Positions 25,144 to 33,400 of a stretch of 64,000 nt of DNA are shown here, piece after piece (the first letter of the stretch is position 1; the number at the start of each line of letters is the position of its first letter). Both the position numbers and the translations under genes were made by a program. This DNA comes from Holdemania sp. Marseille-P2844 (GTDB taxonomy: Bacteria; Bacillota_I; Bacilli_A; Erysipelotrichales; Erysipelotrichaceae). Under the pieces are notes generated by a model, which had not been told where the DNA came from, searched no databases, and was given only the letters and a program-made list of their open reading frames with translations. The DNA is taken from positions 310,001-374,000 of the forward strand of contig NZ_LT635449.1 in assembly GCF_900120005.1 (NCBI RefSeq). The letters run 5' to 3'.

Positions 25144-25841
25144 ACTTTCTTCCTCCCTGCGTAAAACAGTTTTTCACCAGGCTGAATACCTGGCTGTGTA
25201 AAATCTGTCATGATTTCCACGTCGAAGCCGGCTTCTTCCATCAGCCGGCGCACGGCCAACGGATCGAAGACCGTCTGGACATGATGTTCCTCGCGCAGTC
25301 CCTGCGGCGTCCAGAACGCGAAATGCTGGTAAATCCGGTCCTCGTCGCTGAGGATCGTCCATTGATACGGCGTATCCCCCAACATCCCCTCTTCAATATA
25401 TTCCTCAGCGAACTCGTTGAGTCGCTCTGGGGTGTGCATATCGAACAACAGCACGCCGCCGTTTTTTAACAAAGCCGCCGCTTTCTGGATAAACTGCGCA
25501 ACCTGATCGAGCGAAGCCAGATAATTCAGACTGTCGCAATAGCACACGATGGCCTGCACCGGTTGCTTCGTTTCCATTTCCAGCATATCCATCACGCGGA
25601 AGGTAATCGAATCCGGATGCGGTTTGACCTGGGCAGCAGCGATCATGGACGGGGATAAGTCCGTGGCGTCGACGGTGTAGCCGGCCCTGGCTAACGCGAT
25701 GGAAATCTCGCCGCTGCCGCACGCCAGCTCCAGCAGCGGGCCAGGCGCACAATAGCGCCGGGTGTAATCCAGCCAGGCGGCCGTCGCTTCCTCATCCTTC
25801 ACCAGCGCGTCGTAATAGGCCGCAAGACTGTCATAGCTCAT
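25140..25841 (-). CDS. yqeM: class I SAM-dependent methyltransferase (YqeM-like)
   Basis: 233 residues with the Rossmann SAM motif LLELACGSGEISIALA (about 36-51), acidic loop DATDLSPSMI, and later motif GGVLLFDMHTPERL. It follows rsfS with an ATGA overlap, the position of yqeM in B. subtilis. The methyl acceptor is unknown. Neighbouring mtnN would clear the S-adenosylhomocysteine it makes. Confidence 0.88.
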   Translation of the reverse strand: MSYDSLAAYYDALVKDEEATAAWLDYTRRYCAPGPLLELACGSGEISIALARAGYTVDATDLSPSMIAAAQVKPHPDSITFRVMDMLEMETKQPVQAIVCYCDSLNYLASLDQVAQFIQKAAALLKNGGVLLFDMHTPERLNEFAEEYIEEGMLGDTPYQWTILSDEDRIYQHFAFWTPQGLREEHHVQTVFDPLAVRRLMEEAGFDVEIMTDFTQPGIQPGEKLFYAGRKKV

Positions 25842-26176
25842 GGCTGAACCTCAACCCGCGGCAGATCGCCCCACAGCTTTTCCAGATTATATACCTGGCG
25901 TTCTTCGCCGACGAAAACGTGCAGTACGATCTCGTACAAATCGACTAACAGCCACCGGCTGCCCTGACCGCCTTCGACGTTGCGCACGGCATAGCCGGCT
26001 TTTTCAGCTTCCTCAATCACGTGATCGACGATCGAATCGGCCATCCGTTCATTCTTCGCCGAGGCGATCACAAAGTAATCGGTAAACGGGCTGTGGCCGC
26101 GGAAATCCAGCACGATCAGATCTTCCGCCAGCCGCTGATCCGCCGCGTGGACGACTTTCTGCAGTAATTCAGACAT
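25838..26176 (-). CDS. rsfS: ribosomal silencing factor RsfS
   Basis: 112 residues, complete RsfS fold: DFRGHSPFTDYFVIASAKNERMA (about 25-47), VEGGQGSRWLLVDLYEIVLHVF (about 67-88) and the C-terminal YNLEKLWGD. It binds uL14 on the large subunit and blocks subunit joining under nutrient limitation. Its ATG (ribosome site AAGGAGG) overlaps the nadD-yqeK end by eight bases. Confidence 0.96.
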   Translation of the reverse strand: MSELLQKVVHAADQRLAEDLIVLDFRGHSPFTDYFVIASAKNERMADSIVDHVIEEAEKAGYAVRNVEGGQGSRWLLVDLYEIVLHVFVGEERQVYNLEKLWGDLPRVEVQP

Positions 26177-27191
26177 TCAATCCCTCCTTGCGTAAATAAG
26201 CTTTCTGTTCTTGCTGGATCAGACGGAAGCCTTGATCCAGATCTTGCAGGCACACCGCTTTCTGGCGGGTAATATCATAACCGCGGCCGGGGTCGATCTT
26301 ATCGGCGATGTAGATGATCTTCGCCAGATCGCTCTTGCCCTCGCCGGTCGTGTGCCACGCCACGGCTTCCAGAATTTCCTGATCGTAAAGATACAGCCGG
26401 GTTTTCAGCCAGGTCGCCCCGATGTACTGATGCCAGATCTTCCACGCCTGATCCCGGGCCTGCGGCCAGTACACTTCGATCCAGCCACGCGCCGTTTCTT
26501 CATCCAGACCTTTGGCGAGATCATGAAGCATGCCCGCAACGTAGGCTTTGCGCGGATTCACCCCATGCGCTTTCGCCAGTTCGACCGCCAGCGCGCTCAT
26601 CGTGACGCAGTGCTGATAGCGGCGTGGGTGACAATACGCCTTCGCAATCTCCTCGACATACAGTCCCGTTTCCAGCATTACCTGCCGGACAGCCTTCGGC
26701 ACATCCTTAAAGGCGCCCTGGCGGACAGCTGTGGACGAAGCGGGATGTGAAAAGTTTTCAACATACAGAAATCCCGGCTGCTTGACCGCGATTCCCTGAC
26801 GGCTGAAGACGGCGAATTGTACGAGCCGGCGCAGTTCGTCGACCGCTTTCCATTGATCGAGATTGGCATATTGATCGTCGCCGATGATCCAGACAAATTC
26901 GTCGTCCGGATATTGTTTTTTCAGCGTCTTCACCGTTGTGATCGTATAGGAGGGCGTCGGCAGATCTTTTTCAATCAGACAGAGCTTCATTTTGCGATAG
27001 GGCCGCAGCGCCTTTTCCATCATCGTCACACGCAGCTCAAAGGGTGTCAGTTCCCGGTCCTTCAACGGCGTTTTCAGCGACGGGACAAACCAGACCTGAT
27101 CCAGTCGCAGGCGTTTGAGCGCGGTTTTCGCGATTGCCAGATGACCGTTGTGAATCGGGTCGAAGGTGCCTCCCAATAAACCGATTTTCAT
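26169..27191 (-). CDS. nadD: NadD-YqeK fusion: nicotinate-nucleotide adenylyltransferase plus HD-domain Ap4A hydrolase
   Basis: 340 residues in one uninterrupted frame. Residues 1 to about 185 are NadD (GGTFDPIHNGHL nucleotide site, WIIGDDQY, and SSTAVR at about 152), which adenylylates nicotinate mononucleotide for NAD. About 190-340 is YqeK, an HD phosphohydrolase (H...HDLAK near 225, later H and D in AWHTTGEGKSDLAKIIYIADKIDP), related to symmetrical Ap4A hydrolases. In B. subtilis these are adjacent separate genes, so this is a fusion of neighbours. ATGA overlap with yhbY; coupled to rsfS downstream. Confidence 0.93.
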   Translation of the reverse strand: MKIGLLGGTFDPIHNGHLAIAKTALKRLRLDQVWFVPSLKTPLKDRELTPFELRVTMMEKALRPYRKMKLCLIEKDLPTPSYTITTVKTLKKQYPDDEFVWIIGDDQYANLDQWKAVDELRRLVQFAVFSRQGIAVKQPGFLYVENFSHPASSTAVRQGAFKDVPKAVRQVMLETGLYVEEIAKAYCHPRRYQHCVTMSALAVELAKAHGVNPRKAYVAGMLHDLAKGLDEETARGWIEVYWPQARDQAWKIWHQYIGATWLKTRLYLYDQEILEAVAWHTTGEGKSDLAKIIYIADKIDPGRGYDITRQKAVCLQDLDQGFRLIQQEQKAYLRKEGLNV

Positions 27192-27481
27192 CGCGGCAGC
27201 TCGATCCTGCGGTGTTCGCGGCTTTCGCGGTACAGCACGATCGTTTTGCCAATGATCTGAACGACTTCGGCATGTGTGCCGCTGGCCAGATCCAGAGCGA
27301 CCTGCCGGACGTCGTCCGGACAGCTCTTTAAGACATTGAGCTTGACTAATTCATGTGCCTCCAGCGCATCGGAAAGCGTATTGATCAGGTTATAGGAAAC
27401 GCCTTCCTTGCCGACCTGAAAGATCGGGCGCAGCGTGTTCGCCATCGAACGCAGCGCGCTTTTTTGTTTGTTCGTTAACAT
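27188..27481 (-). CDS. yhbY: YhbY-type CRM-domain RNA-binding protein
   Basis: 97 residues, a single CRM domain. LTNKQKSALRSMANTLRPIFQVGKEG at the start and the LVKLNVL strand are typical, although the GxxG loop is modified. Family members bind the pre-50S particle, in line with GTPase YqeH upstream. The start directly follows the yqeH stop. B. subtilis yqeI is the positional equivalent. Confidence 0.92.
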   Translation of the reverse strand: MLTNKQKSALRSMANTLRPIFQVGKEGVSYNLINTLSDALEAHELVKLNVLKSCPDDVRQVALDLASGTHAEVVQIIGKTIVLYRESREHRRIELPR

Positions 27482-28543
27482 TTATATCATTGCCTTTCTG
27501 TGTTTGATTTCCAATGTTTGCGGGTGGGTTACGCGAATCTGACCGCATGTTCCGCTTAAGGACATCCAGCCGACGCCCGGAATGACGATGTCTTCCTTCA
27601 CCCCCAGCGGCGTCAGGACGGTGCTCGTCCATTCGGCATACGGCATCCCGGCGGGAATCGGCCGCAGCAGCTCGCCGTAATGTCGATCCCACAGCTCATC
27701 CGCCTTATCTGCGCGGCCGCGGTGCAGCTCAAGAAGATTACTGCAGTAGAACACGGCCGAGACATGTTCGCAGCCGAGTAAATCGATCCGGCACAAACCG
27801 CCCACCGCGAAGCTTTGATCCCCGCGCAGCTGGAAGCCGACCGGTTTGACCGCCTTCGCCGGCAGCACTGTTTTAAGATCTTCTTCGTCCAGGTGCAGCA
27901 GCATCGAATTGCGCGGCGTCAAGCCTGGCGTGTCATACACCGTGACGCCGTGGATGTCAAGCGGATTGAAGTCCAGCGTGGTGCCGGGATAACGTGAGCT
28001 GGTCAGCTGGGGTTTGTCCATCAGGGCGTTGAGCAGCGTACTCTTGCCGGCGTTGGCCATGCCCATCACGACGACGTCCTTGCCTTTGGCCCATTCGATC
28101 GCCCGCAGCACTTCCTCCGGTCCGCCGGGAATATTTTTACCGGTCACGACCAGACCCTTGACATGGATGCCCAGCTCCTTCAGTCGGCCGTACACAAACT
28201 TCGCCAGCTTCTCGCTGCCCACTGTTTCCGGCAGCAGGTCGCGCTTGGTGCCGACGACAATGACGTCCTTGCCGAACAGATGCCGGTTCATGCCTTCCAG
28301 CAAACTTGCTTCAAAATCGAACAGATCAACCACCCACAAAATCAGCGCGTCCATCGCGTGGATCTGCGCCAGAATCCGGTCGGGATCAATCCCTTCCCGC
28401 ATCGAAAACTGCAGGTCGTCGTAATGGGTCAGCCGGAAGCAGCGCTGACACAGCGCACTGCCCGCTTTGGGCGTATACCCAGCCTCCTGGGGACGGTCGT
28501 GCTGCAGCAGCGCGCCGCAGCCCTGGCATCTTTCACTCATCAT
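27482..28543 (-). CDS. yqeH: ribosome-biogenesis GTPase YqeH
   Basis: 353 residues. An N-terminal zinc finger (CQGCG ... CQRC, about 5-35) precedes a circularly permuted GTPase with motif order G4 (GTKRDLLP), G1 (GMANAGKST, about 167) and G3 (DTPG, about 207), then a C-terminal RNA-binding region. It is needed for 30S assembly. Two tandem ATGs (28541-28543 and 28538-28540) follow AGGGGAG; the second has the better spacing, so the true start may be one codon later. It overlaps the yqeG end by 11 bases. Confidence 0.95.
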   Translation of the reverse strand: MMSERCQGCGALLQHDRPQEAGYTPKAGSALCQRCFRLTHYDDLQFSMREGIDPDRILAQIHAMDALILWVVDLFDFEASLLEGMNRHLFGKDVIVVGTKRDLLPETVGSEKLAKFVYGRLKELGIHVKGLVVTGKNIPGGPEEVLRAIEWAKGKDVVVMGMANAGKSTLLNALMDKPQLTSSRYPGTTLDFNPLDIHGVTVYDTPGLTPRNSMLLHLDEEDLKTVLPAKAVKPVGFQLRGDQSFAVGGLCRIDLLGCEHVSAVFYCSNLLELHRGRADKADELWDRHYGELLRPIPAGMPYAEWTSTVLTPLGVKEDIVIPGVGWMSLSGTCGQIRVTHPQTLEIKHRKAMI

Positions 28544-29060
28544 AGTCTCCCCTTTTCAAGATTTCTTCATGCTCCAACAGACGGTACACCTGATTTTCAA
28601 CCACCCGGTTCAGCTTGGTCCAGGGGATATCCCGGGTGACTAAGGGCGTCGTTAAGATCGTCGTCAAGCCCATCCGGCTGCCGCCGAGGATATCCGTCAG
28701 CAGCTGATCGCCGATCACCGCGCATTGATCCGGCTTCAGGCCGGTATCGCGCAACACCTTCTTATACGTCCGCTTCAGCGGTTTCGTTGAAAAATAATAA
28801 TACGGCACATCCAGACTCGCCGCAAACCGGCTGACACGTTCCTTGTTGTTATTCGACATGACAACGGCTTGAATGCCGGCGTCCTTGAGTCTATGGACGA
28901 ATGCTTTGGCTTTGTCGCCGGCGACCTGTTCATCGTGCGCCGCCAGCGTGTTGTCGATATCTAAGATTAAAAGCCGGATCTTCCGCCGCACTAACCAGGC
29001 GGGATCCAGATCTTCATAGCTTTTCAGATAAAGCGCAGGCGTGAAATAGTTCAGCAGCAT
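28533..29060 (-). CDS. yqeG: YqeG-family HAD-IIIA phosphatase
   Basis: 175 residues with HAD motif I LDIDNTLAAHD (about 32-42), motif II VVMSNNN, and motif IV GDQLLTDILGG. First gene of the conserved yqeG-yqeH-yhbY-nadD-yqeK-rsfS-yqeM block, with AAGGAGG six bases before the ATG and an extended -10 promoter. Related to mitochondrial phosphatidylglycerophosphate phosphatase (PTPMT/Gep4), so a PGP phosphatase role pairing with PgsA is possible but not shown. Confidence 0.9.
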   Translation of the reverse strand: MLLNYFTPALYLKSYEDLDPAWLVRRKIRLLILDIDNTLAAHDEQVAGDKAKAFVHRLKDAGIQAVVMSNNNKERVSRFAASLDVPYYYFSTKPLKRTYKKVLRDTGLKPDQCAVIGDQLLTDILGGSRMGLTTILTTPLVTRDIPWTKLNRVVENQVYRLLEHEEILKRGDYDE

Positions 29061-29082
29061 ACGGATCCTCCTTATCTTAATG

Positions 29083-29088
29083 ATTATA
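29083..29088 (-). promoter_or_regulatory. extended -10 element of the yqeG operon
   Basis: TGATATAAT, with no good -35 seventeen bases upstream, 23 bases before the yqeG start. The extended TG can compensate for the weak -35. Confidence 0.5.
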
Positions 29089-29248
29089 TCAGATTCCGCT
29101 GAACAAAGAAATGAAAAAACCGTGGACTTTCGTGCCCTTTTGTCTATCTCTCACCTGCTTTTTTCCGCGGACCGCTCCTGCTTTTTCTGTTCTGACAAAG
29201 CAGGCGTTCACGTTAAGGAATAAAAATTCCATCGTTAGAGAAAGGGAT

Positions 29249-29272
29249 AAAAAAGACCCCGCGAACGGGATC
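29249..29272 (-). terminator. intrinsic terminator after ileS
   Basis: GATCCCG-TTCG-CGGGGTC hairpin with a stable tetraloop followed by TTTTTT, 20 bases past the stop. Confidence 0.88.
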
Positions 29273-29291
29273 TTAAATGAGTGAACAAGAC

Positions 29292-32021
29292 TTACAGGCC
29301 GAGCACCTTGCGGCAGCGCGGACACAGTCCTTCCTCATCGGCCTGATCGGAAATATTCCAGCAGCGCGGGCAGACCGTGCCTTCTGCCTTGACAATTTCA
29401 ACCTGGCAGACGTCATACGGTTTCAGCTCGTCGATTGAGAAGCTGACCTTCGAGACAATCAGCCACTGGTGGAACTGATCGCCGCACAGCTCCGCGATCA
29501 AGGCGCGGTCCTCGTCGCTGACGTTGACCAGCACTTCCGCCTCTAATGACTTGCCAATGACCTTCTCCGCGCGGGCTTCTTCCAACGCTTTAAAGATATC
29601 GGAACGGATCTGCATCAGCCGGCCGATCTTGGCCTTTAAGGCTTCGGCGTCCGCAATGTTAAACGGTTCCGCAAACCGGCCCAGATGAATGCTTTCTTCC
29701 TCACCCTTAAAGAAATCGTTGACCTCCTCCGCAGTATGGACAAGAATCGGCGCCCACAGCCGGACTAAAACGTTGACTGCGTGATACAGCACAGTCTGAA
29801 CCTGACGTCGGCGCGGGGAGTCCTTCTTCTCGATATACAGGATATCCTTGGTGAAATCGAGATAATAAGCCGAGAATTCATTCGTCATCAGGTTTGTCAG
29901 CAGCGTTGTAACGTCGGAGAAGCGATATTCCTGATAGGCCAGCTGGCATTTCGCGTTAACCTCGTCGAGCAGCGCCAGCATGTACTGATCAAGCTTCGGC
30001 AGCTCGCTGACCGCAACGAGGTCGGCTTTTGTGAAGTCATCTTCGTTGTTGATATTTGCCAGTAAGAAGCGGAACGTATTTCTGACCTTGCGGTAGTTCT
30101 CACTGATCTGCTTCAGAATTTCCTCGGACATGCTGCAGTCGGCCTGGTAATCGACGCTGGCTGCCCACAAACGCAGGATATCAGCGCCGTATTTCTTCGT
30201 GATTTCACCCGGCGCAACAGCGTTCCACTGCGACTTGCTCATCTTGACGCCCTTGCCGTCCATGACAAAGCCATGGCTTAACACCTGCTTGTACGGCGCC
30301 TGACCATGCACGGCCGTGCCAACGATCAGCGACGAGTTGAACCAGCCACGGTACTGGTCGCTGCCTTCAAAGTACAGGTCGGCCGGATAGCCCAACCCAC
30401 GCTCGATCATCGCGCCGGTATGCGAGGAACCGGAGTCAAACCAGACGTCCATCGTGTCGGTTTCCTTTGTAAATTCACCGTTCGGGGATGCCGGATTGGT
30501 GTAGCCTTCCGGAAGCAGCTCCTTCGCATCCTTCTCAAACCAGATATTGCTTCCATGCTCGCGGAACAGATCGGCGACATGTTCAAAGACTGCCTTTTCC
30601 ATGATCGGCGTGCCGTCTTCATTATAGAAGATCGGAATCGGAACGCCCCAGGCGCGCTGGCGGGAAATGCACCAGTCGCCGCGGTCGGCGATCATGTTGT
30701 GCATGCGCTGCTGGCCCCACTTCGGAATCCAGTCAACGTTGTCGATCTGCTGAAGCAGCTCGGTGCGGATTTTGTCGATCGAAGCGAACCACTGCGTCGT
30801 GGCACGGAAAATGATCGGTTTTTTCGTCCGCCAGTCATGCGGGTAGGAGTGGGTAATCCATTCCAGCTTCAGCAGTGCGCCCAGCTCGTCCAGGCGGTTG
30901 GCAACGGTCTTGTTGGCGTCATCGACGTACTGGCCCTTCAGCCAGTCCCCGGCATCCTCCATCATGCAGCCGTGCTCATCGACGTTGCAATAAGCCGGCA
31001 GGCCGTATTTCTGACCGACAAAGAAGTCGTCCGCACCGAAGCCCGGAGCCGTATGAACACAGCCGGTGCCGGCGTCGGCGGTGACGTGATCGCCCAGGAT
31101 GACTAACGACTCACGGTCATAGAGCGGATGCTGGCAGGTGATCATCTCCAGCTCTCGGCCCTTGAAGGTCTTGATGATGTCTTTCTTTTCCAATCCGAAC
31201 TTGGCCCACAGCGTGTCGACCAGTTCTTCCAATACGATCAGCTTGCCCTTTTCGCTGTCCACTAACGCGTAGGTCAGCTCCGGATTCAGACAGATCGCCA
31301 GGTTGGCCGGGATTGTCCACGGTGTCGTCGTCCAGATCACAAACGAAGTCTCGTTATCGAGGAGGCCCTTGCCGTCCTTCACCGCAAACTTGACGAAGAT
31401 CGTCGGCGACTTGATGTCCTTGTATTCGATTTCCGCTTCCGCTAAGGCCGATTCGCTGGACGGGGACCAGTAGACCGGCTTTAAGCCCTTGTAGATCAGA
31501 CCGTCCATCGCCATCTGACCGAAGATCTGGATCTGATGCGCTTCAAATTCCTTCTTTAATGTGATGTAAGGATGATCGTAATCACCGACCACGCCCAGCG
31601 CCAGGAAACCAGCCTTCTGCCGTTCAACCTGTTCCAGAGCATAATCGTAACAAAGCTTGCGGAATGCCGACAGCTCCATCTTCTTGCGGTCGTAGCCCAG
31701 CTTGGTGATCGCCGTTTCAATCGGCAGACCGTGGGTGTCCCAGCCCGGAATGTACGGTACCTTGTAGCCGGCCATGTAATGCGAGCGCACAATGACATCC
31801 TTTAAAATCTTGTTTAACGCGTGGCCCAGATGGATATCGCCGTTGGCATACGGCGGCCCGTCATGCAGCACGAACGCTTCGCAGCCCTCGCGCTTCGCCA
31901 GCATTTTTTCGTAGATGTCCTGTTCTTTCCAGCGGGTCTGATAGCCGGGTTCTTTCGTCGGCAGCTTGCCTCTCATCTCGAACTTCGTATTCGGCATCAG
32001 CAGTGTGTTTTTGTAATCCAT
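29292..32021 (-). CDS. ileS: isoleucyl-tRNA synthetase
   Basis: 909 residues, bacterial size. HIGH-type motif PYANGDIHLGHA (about 57-68), editing CP1 insert, KMSKS near residue 595, anticodon-binding domain, and a C-terminal zinc finger CPRCWN...CPRC (about 885-905). Charges tRNA-Ile. A T-box leader with an ATC specifier sits directly upstream, so expression rises when uncharged tRNA-Ile accumulates. It follows divIVA, as in B. subtilis. Confidence 0.98.
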   Translation of the reverse strand: MDYKNTLLMPNTKFEMRGKLPTKEPGYQTRWKEQDIYEKMLAKREGCEAFVLHDGPPYANGDIHLGHALNKILKDVIVRSHYMAGYKVPYIPGWDTHGLPIETAITKLGYDRKKMELSAFRKLCYDYALEQVERQKAGFLALGVVGDYDHPYITLKKEFEAHQIQIFGQMAMDGLIYKGLKPVYWSPSSESALAEAEIEYKDIKSPTIFVKFAVKDGKGLLDNETSFVIWTTTPWTIPANLAICLNPELTYALVDSEKGKLIVLEELVDTLWAKFGLEKKDIIKTFKGRELEMITCQHPLYDRESLVILGDHVTADAGTGCVHTAPGFGADDFFVGQKYGLPAYCNVDEHGCMMEDAGDWLKGQYVDDANKTVANRLDELGALLKLEWITHSYPHDWRTKKPIIFRATTQWFASIDKIRTELLQQIDNVDWIPKWGQQRMHNMIADRGDWCISRQRAWGVPIPIFYNEDGTPIMEKAVFEHVADLFREHGSNIWFEKDAKELLPEGYTNPASPNGEFTKETDTMDVWFDSGSSHTGAMIERGLGYPADLYFEGSDQYRGWFNSSLIVGTAVHGQAPYKQVLSHGFVMDGKGVKMSKSQWNAVAPGEITKKYGADILRLWAASVDYQADCSMSEEILKQISENYRKVRNTFRFLLANINNEDDFTKADLVAVSELPKLDQYMLALLDEVNAKCQLAYQEYRFSDVTTLLTNLMTNEFSAYYLDFTKDILYIEKKDSPRRRQVQTVLYHAVNVLVRLWAPILVHTAEEVNDFFKGEEESIHLGRFAEPFNIADAEALKAKIGRLMQIRSDIFKALEEARAEKVIGKSLEAEVLVNVSDEDRALIAELCGDQFHQWLIVSKVSFSIDELKPYDVCQVEIVKAEGTVCPRCWNISDQADEEGLCPRCRKVLGL

Positions 32022-32041
32022 GTCCTCTACCTCCTCAACAA

Positions 32042-32265
32042 TAAAAAAGCGCCCTTAGAAAAGGACGCAGTTCTGCGCGGTACCACCTTTGTTCACCCTT
32101 CCGCCTTCAGGGGAAGAATGCGCTTCTCTCATAACGCTGAGCCGCGGTCTTTCCTACTCATTTCAAAAAGACAGCTCGCAGGTGATGTCCTGTCCACCCG
32201 GGGTTCTGCGTTTCACCAACCCGCAGACTCTCTGCACTCCCGTTGCCGTGGAACCGGCGCGTCCT
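32042..32265 (-). promoter_or_regulatory. T-box leader of ileS (specifier ATC, Ile)
   Basis: Stem I with AGAGAGTCTGCGG and GGTTGGTGAAACGCAG, a specifier loop carrying ATC at 32184-32186, and the T-box core AAGGTGGTACCGCG (32076-32089). After it comes the alternative terminator hairpin GCGTCCTTTT/AAGGGCGC with T6 (32043-32068). Uncharged tRNA-Ile would stabilise the antiterminator. The leader begins directly after the divIVA stop. Confidence 0.95.
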
Positions 32266-32268
32266 GCA

Positions 32269-32742
32269 TCAAAGCTTTTCCTGATTCAGCCATTCCGATT
32301 TCGGAACCGGCGGAATTTCAAACTGATCCAGCATCCCCATCAGCGAGGACAGCTGTTCCTGCATATCGCCCTTCATCTCCGTCGCCTCCGACGCGATGCG
32401 CGAGAGGTCGTTCAGGATGATCCGGGCGGTCGTCAGCGCTTCGCTCACGATCGCATCCGCGTTGTTCTGTGCGGTTTCGATGATCGTGTTGGCTTCCTTG
32501 AGGGCCAGGCGCGCGATATCATCGGCCGCCTTTTCCTTCACGGTCAGTTCGCTGACCAACGTTTGATAACGCTGACGGATCACCGCCAGCTGTTCGTTGG
32601 CGGATTGAATCTGACGGCTGGTCAGATCCAGCTGTTTTTTCAGAGAATCAATTTCCCGGACATACCGGTCAACCGCGTCGTCGACGGCAAAGCGGTCGTA
32701 TCCGTTTTTCATCACTCGGAATTTCGGTGTTCCCGGTTCCAA
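32269..32742 (-). CDS. divIVA: DivIVA-family septum/pole protein
   Basis: 157 residues. The N-terminal membrane-binding DivIVA domain is divergent (FRVMKNGYDRFAVDDAVDRYVREI, about 8-31) and is followed by coiled coils. It recognises curved membrane at division sites and poles. The start is TTG at 32740-32742 with AAGGAGG seven bases upstream; no alternative ATG fits. It sits at the end of the sepF-ylmH-divIVA-ileS series. Confidence 0.88.
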   Translation of the reverse strand: MEPGTPKFRVMKNGYDRFAVDDAVDRYVREIDSLKKQLDLTSRQIQSANEQLAVIRQRYQTLVSELTVKEKAADDIARLALKEANTIIETAQNNADAIVSEALTTARIILNDLSRIASEATEMKGDMQEQLSSLMGMLDQFEIPPVPKSEWLNQEKL

Positions 32743-32756
32743 AGAAATCCCTCCTT

Positions 32757-33400
32757 TTAAACATACTGTTCGAATTCAGCGACGATCCGGTCGCTGCGGG
32801 TCTGACCGCGCTGGCCTTTCAGCACAAAACGCCCGTACCCGCGCACGGAAATCGTGTCTTCATTATGACACAGAAAGTCGCATTCATCAAGAATTTTGTG
32901 ATTCACCGACACTCTCTGCGCCCGGATCAAATCCTGCGCCTTCGCCCGTGACATCCGGCATAATCCCGCGATCACGCAGTCCAGCCGCAGCGCCGTGACG
33001 ATCACCGTCAGCGCCTGCTTCTTTACGACCGGCTCATACATCATCGACGAGCGTTCCAGACGGATCGACAGCTTATGAATCCGCGTCAGATTCATACAAA
33101 CGTAATCCGCCAGCTCTTCGCTGGTATAGATCACAATCCGGCCCGGCTCAACCCACAGATCCCCAAATTGCGAGCGGTCGAGATCCAGGTTCATCAGCGC
33201 GCCTAAAACATCGGGATGCTTTACCTGCACAAATTTATCCGAAATCCGCGCGGTCAAACAGACGATGTCGCTGACGCACGCGTCTTCCTCCGGAGCCAGG
33301 ATCAGCTTTTTCCGCTCCGCCTCCGCACAGCCGCCGTCCCAGCGGTACGCCAGATCCCACGGCAGAAACGGTTTTAGCGCTTCCTGTTGGGAAGGCGAAA
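32757..33400 (-). CDS. ylmH: YlmH S4-domain protein, 3' exon (interrupted by group II intron)
   Basis: The second part of ylmH, codons 37 to 250, from the intron 3' boundary to TAA. The intact product (250 residues, near B. subtilis YlmH's 257) arises only if 33401-35322 is spliced out; the junction then reads SCFLSPSQQEALKPF, matching the family's FLxPxEQ segment. Conserved parts are GGCAEAERKKLIL (about 56-68), the central RNA-binding fold, and a C-terminal S4 domain (CRMSRAKAQDLIRAQRVSVN). YlmH binds ribosomes and helps rescue stalled 50S-peptidyl-tRNA, and is linked genetically to division genes. It has no proper start of its own. Confidence 0.88.

Noticed and set aside
32757-33257. ylmH as a separate short S4-domain gene starting at TTG 33257
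   Set aside because: No ribosome site there; the frame continues upstream to the intron boundary with conserved YlmH residues.
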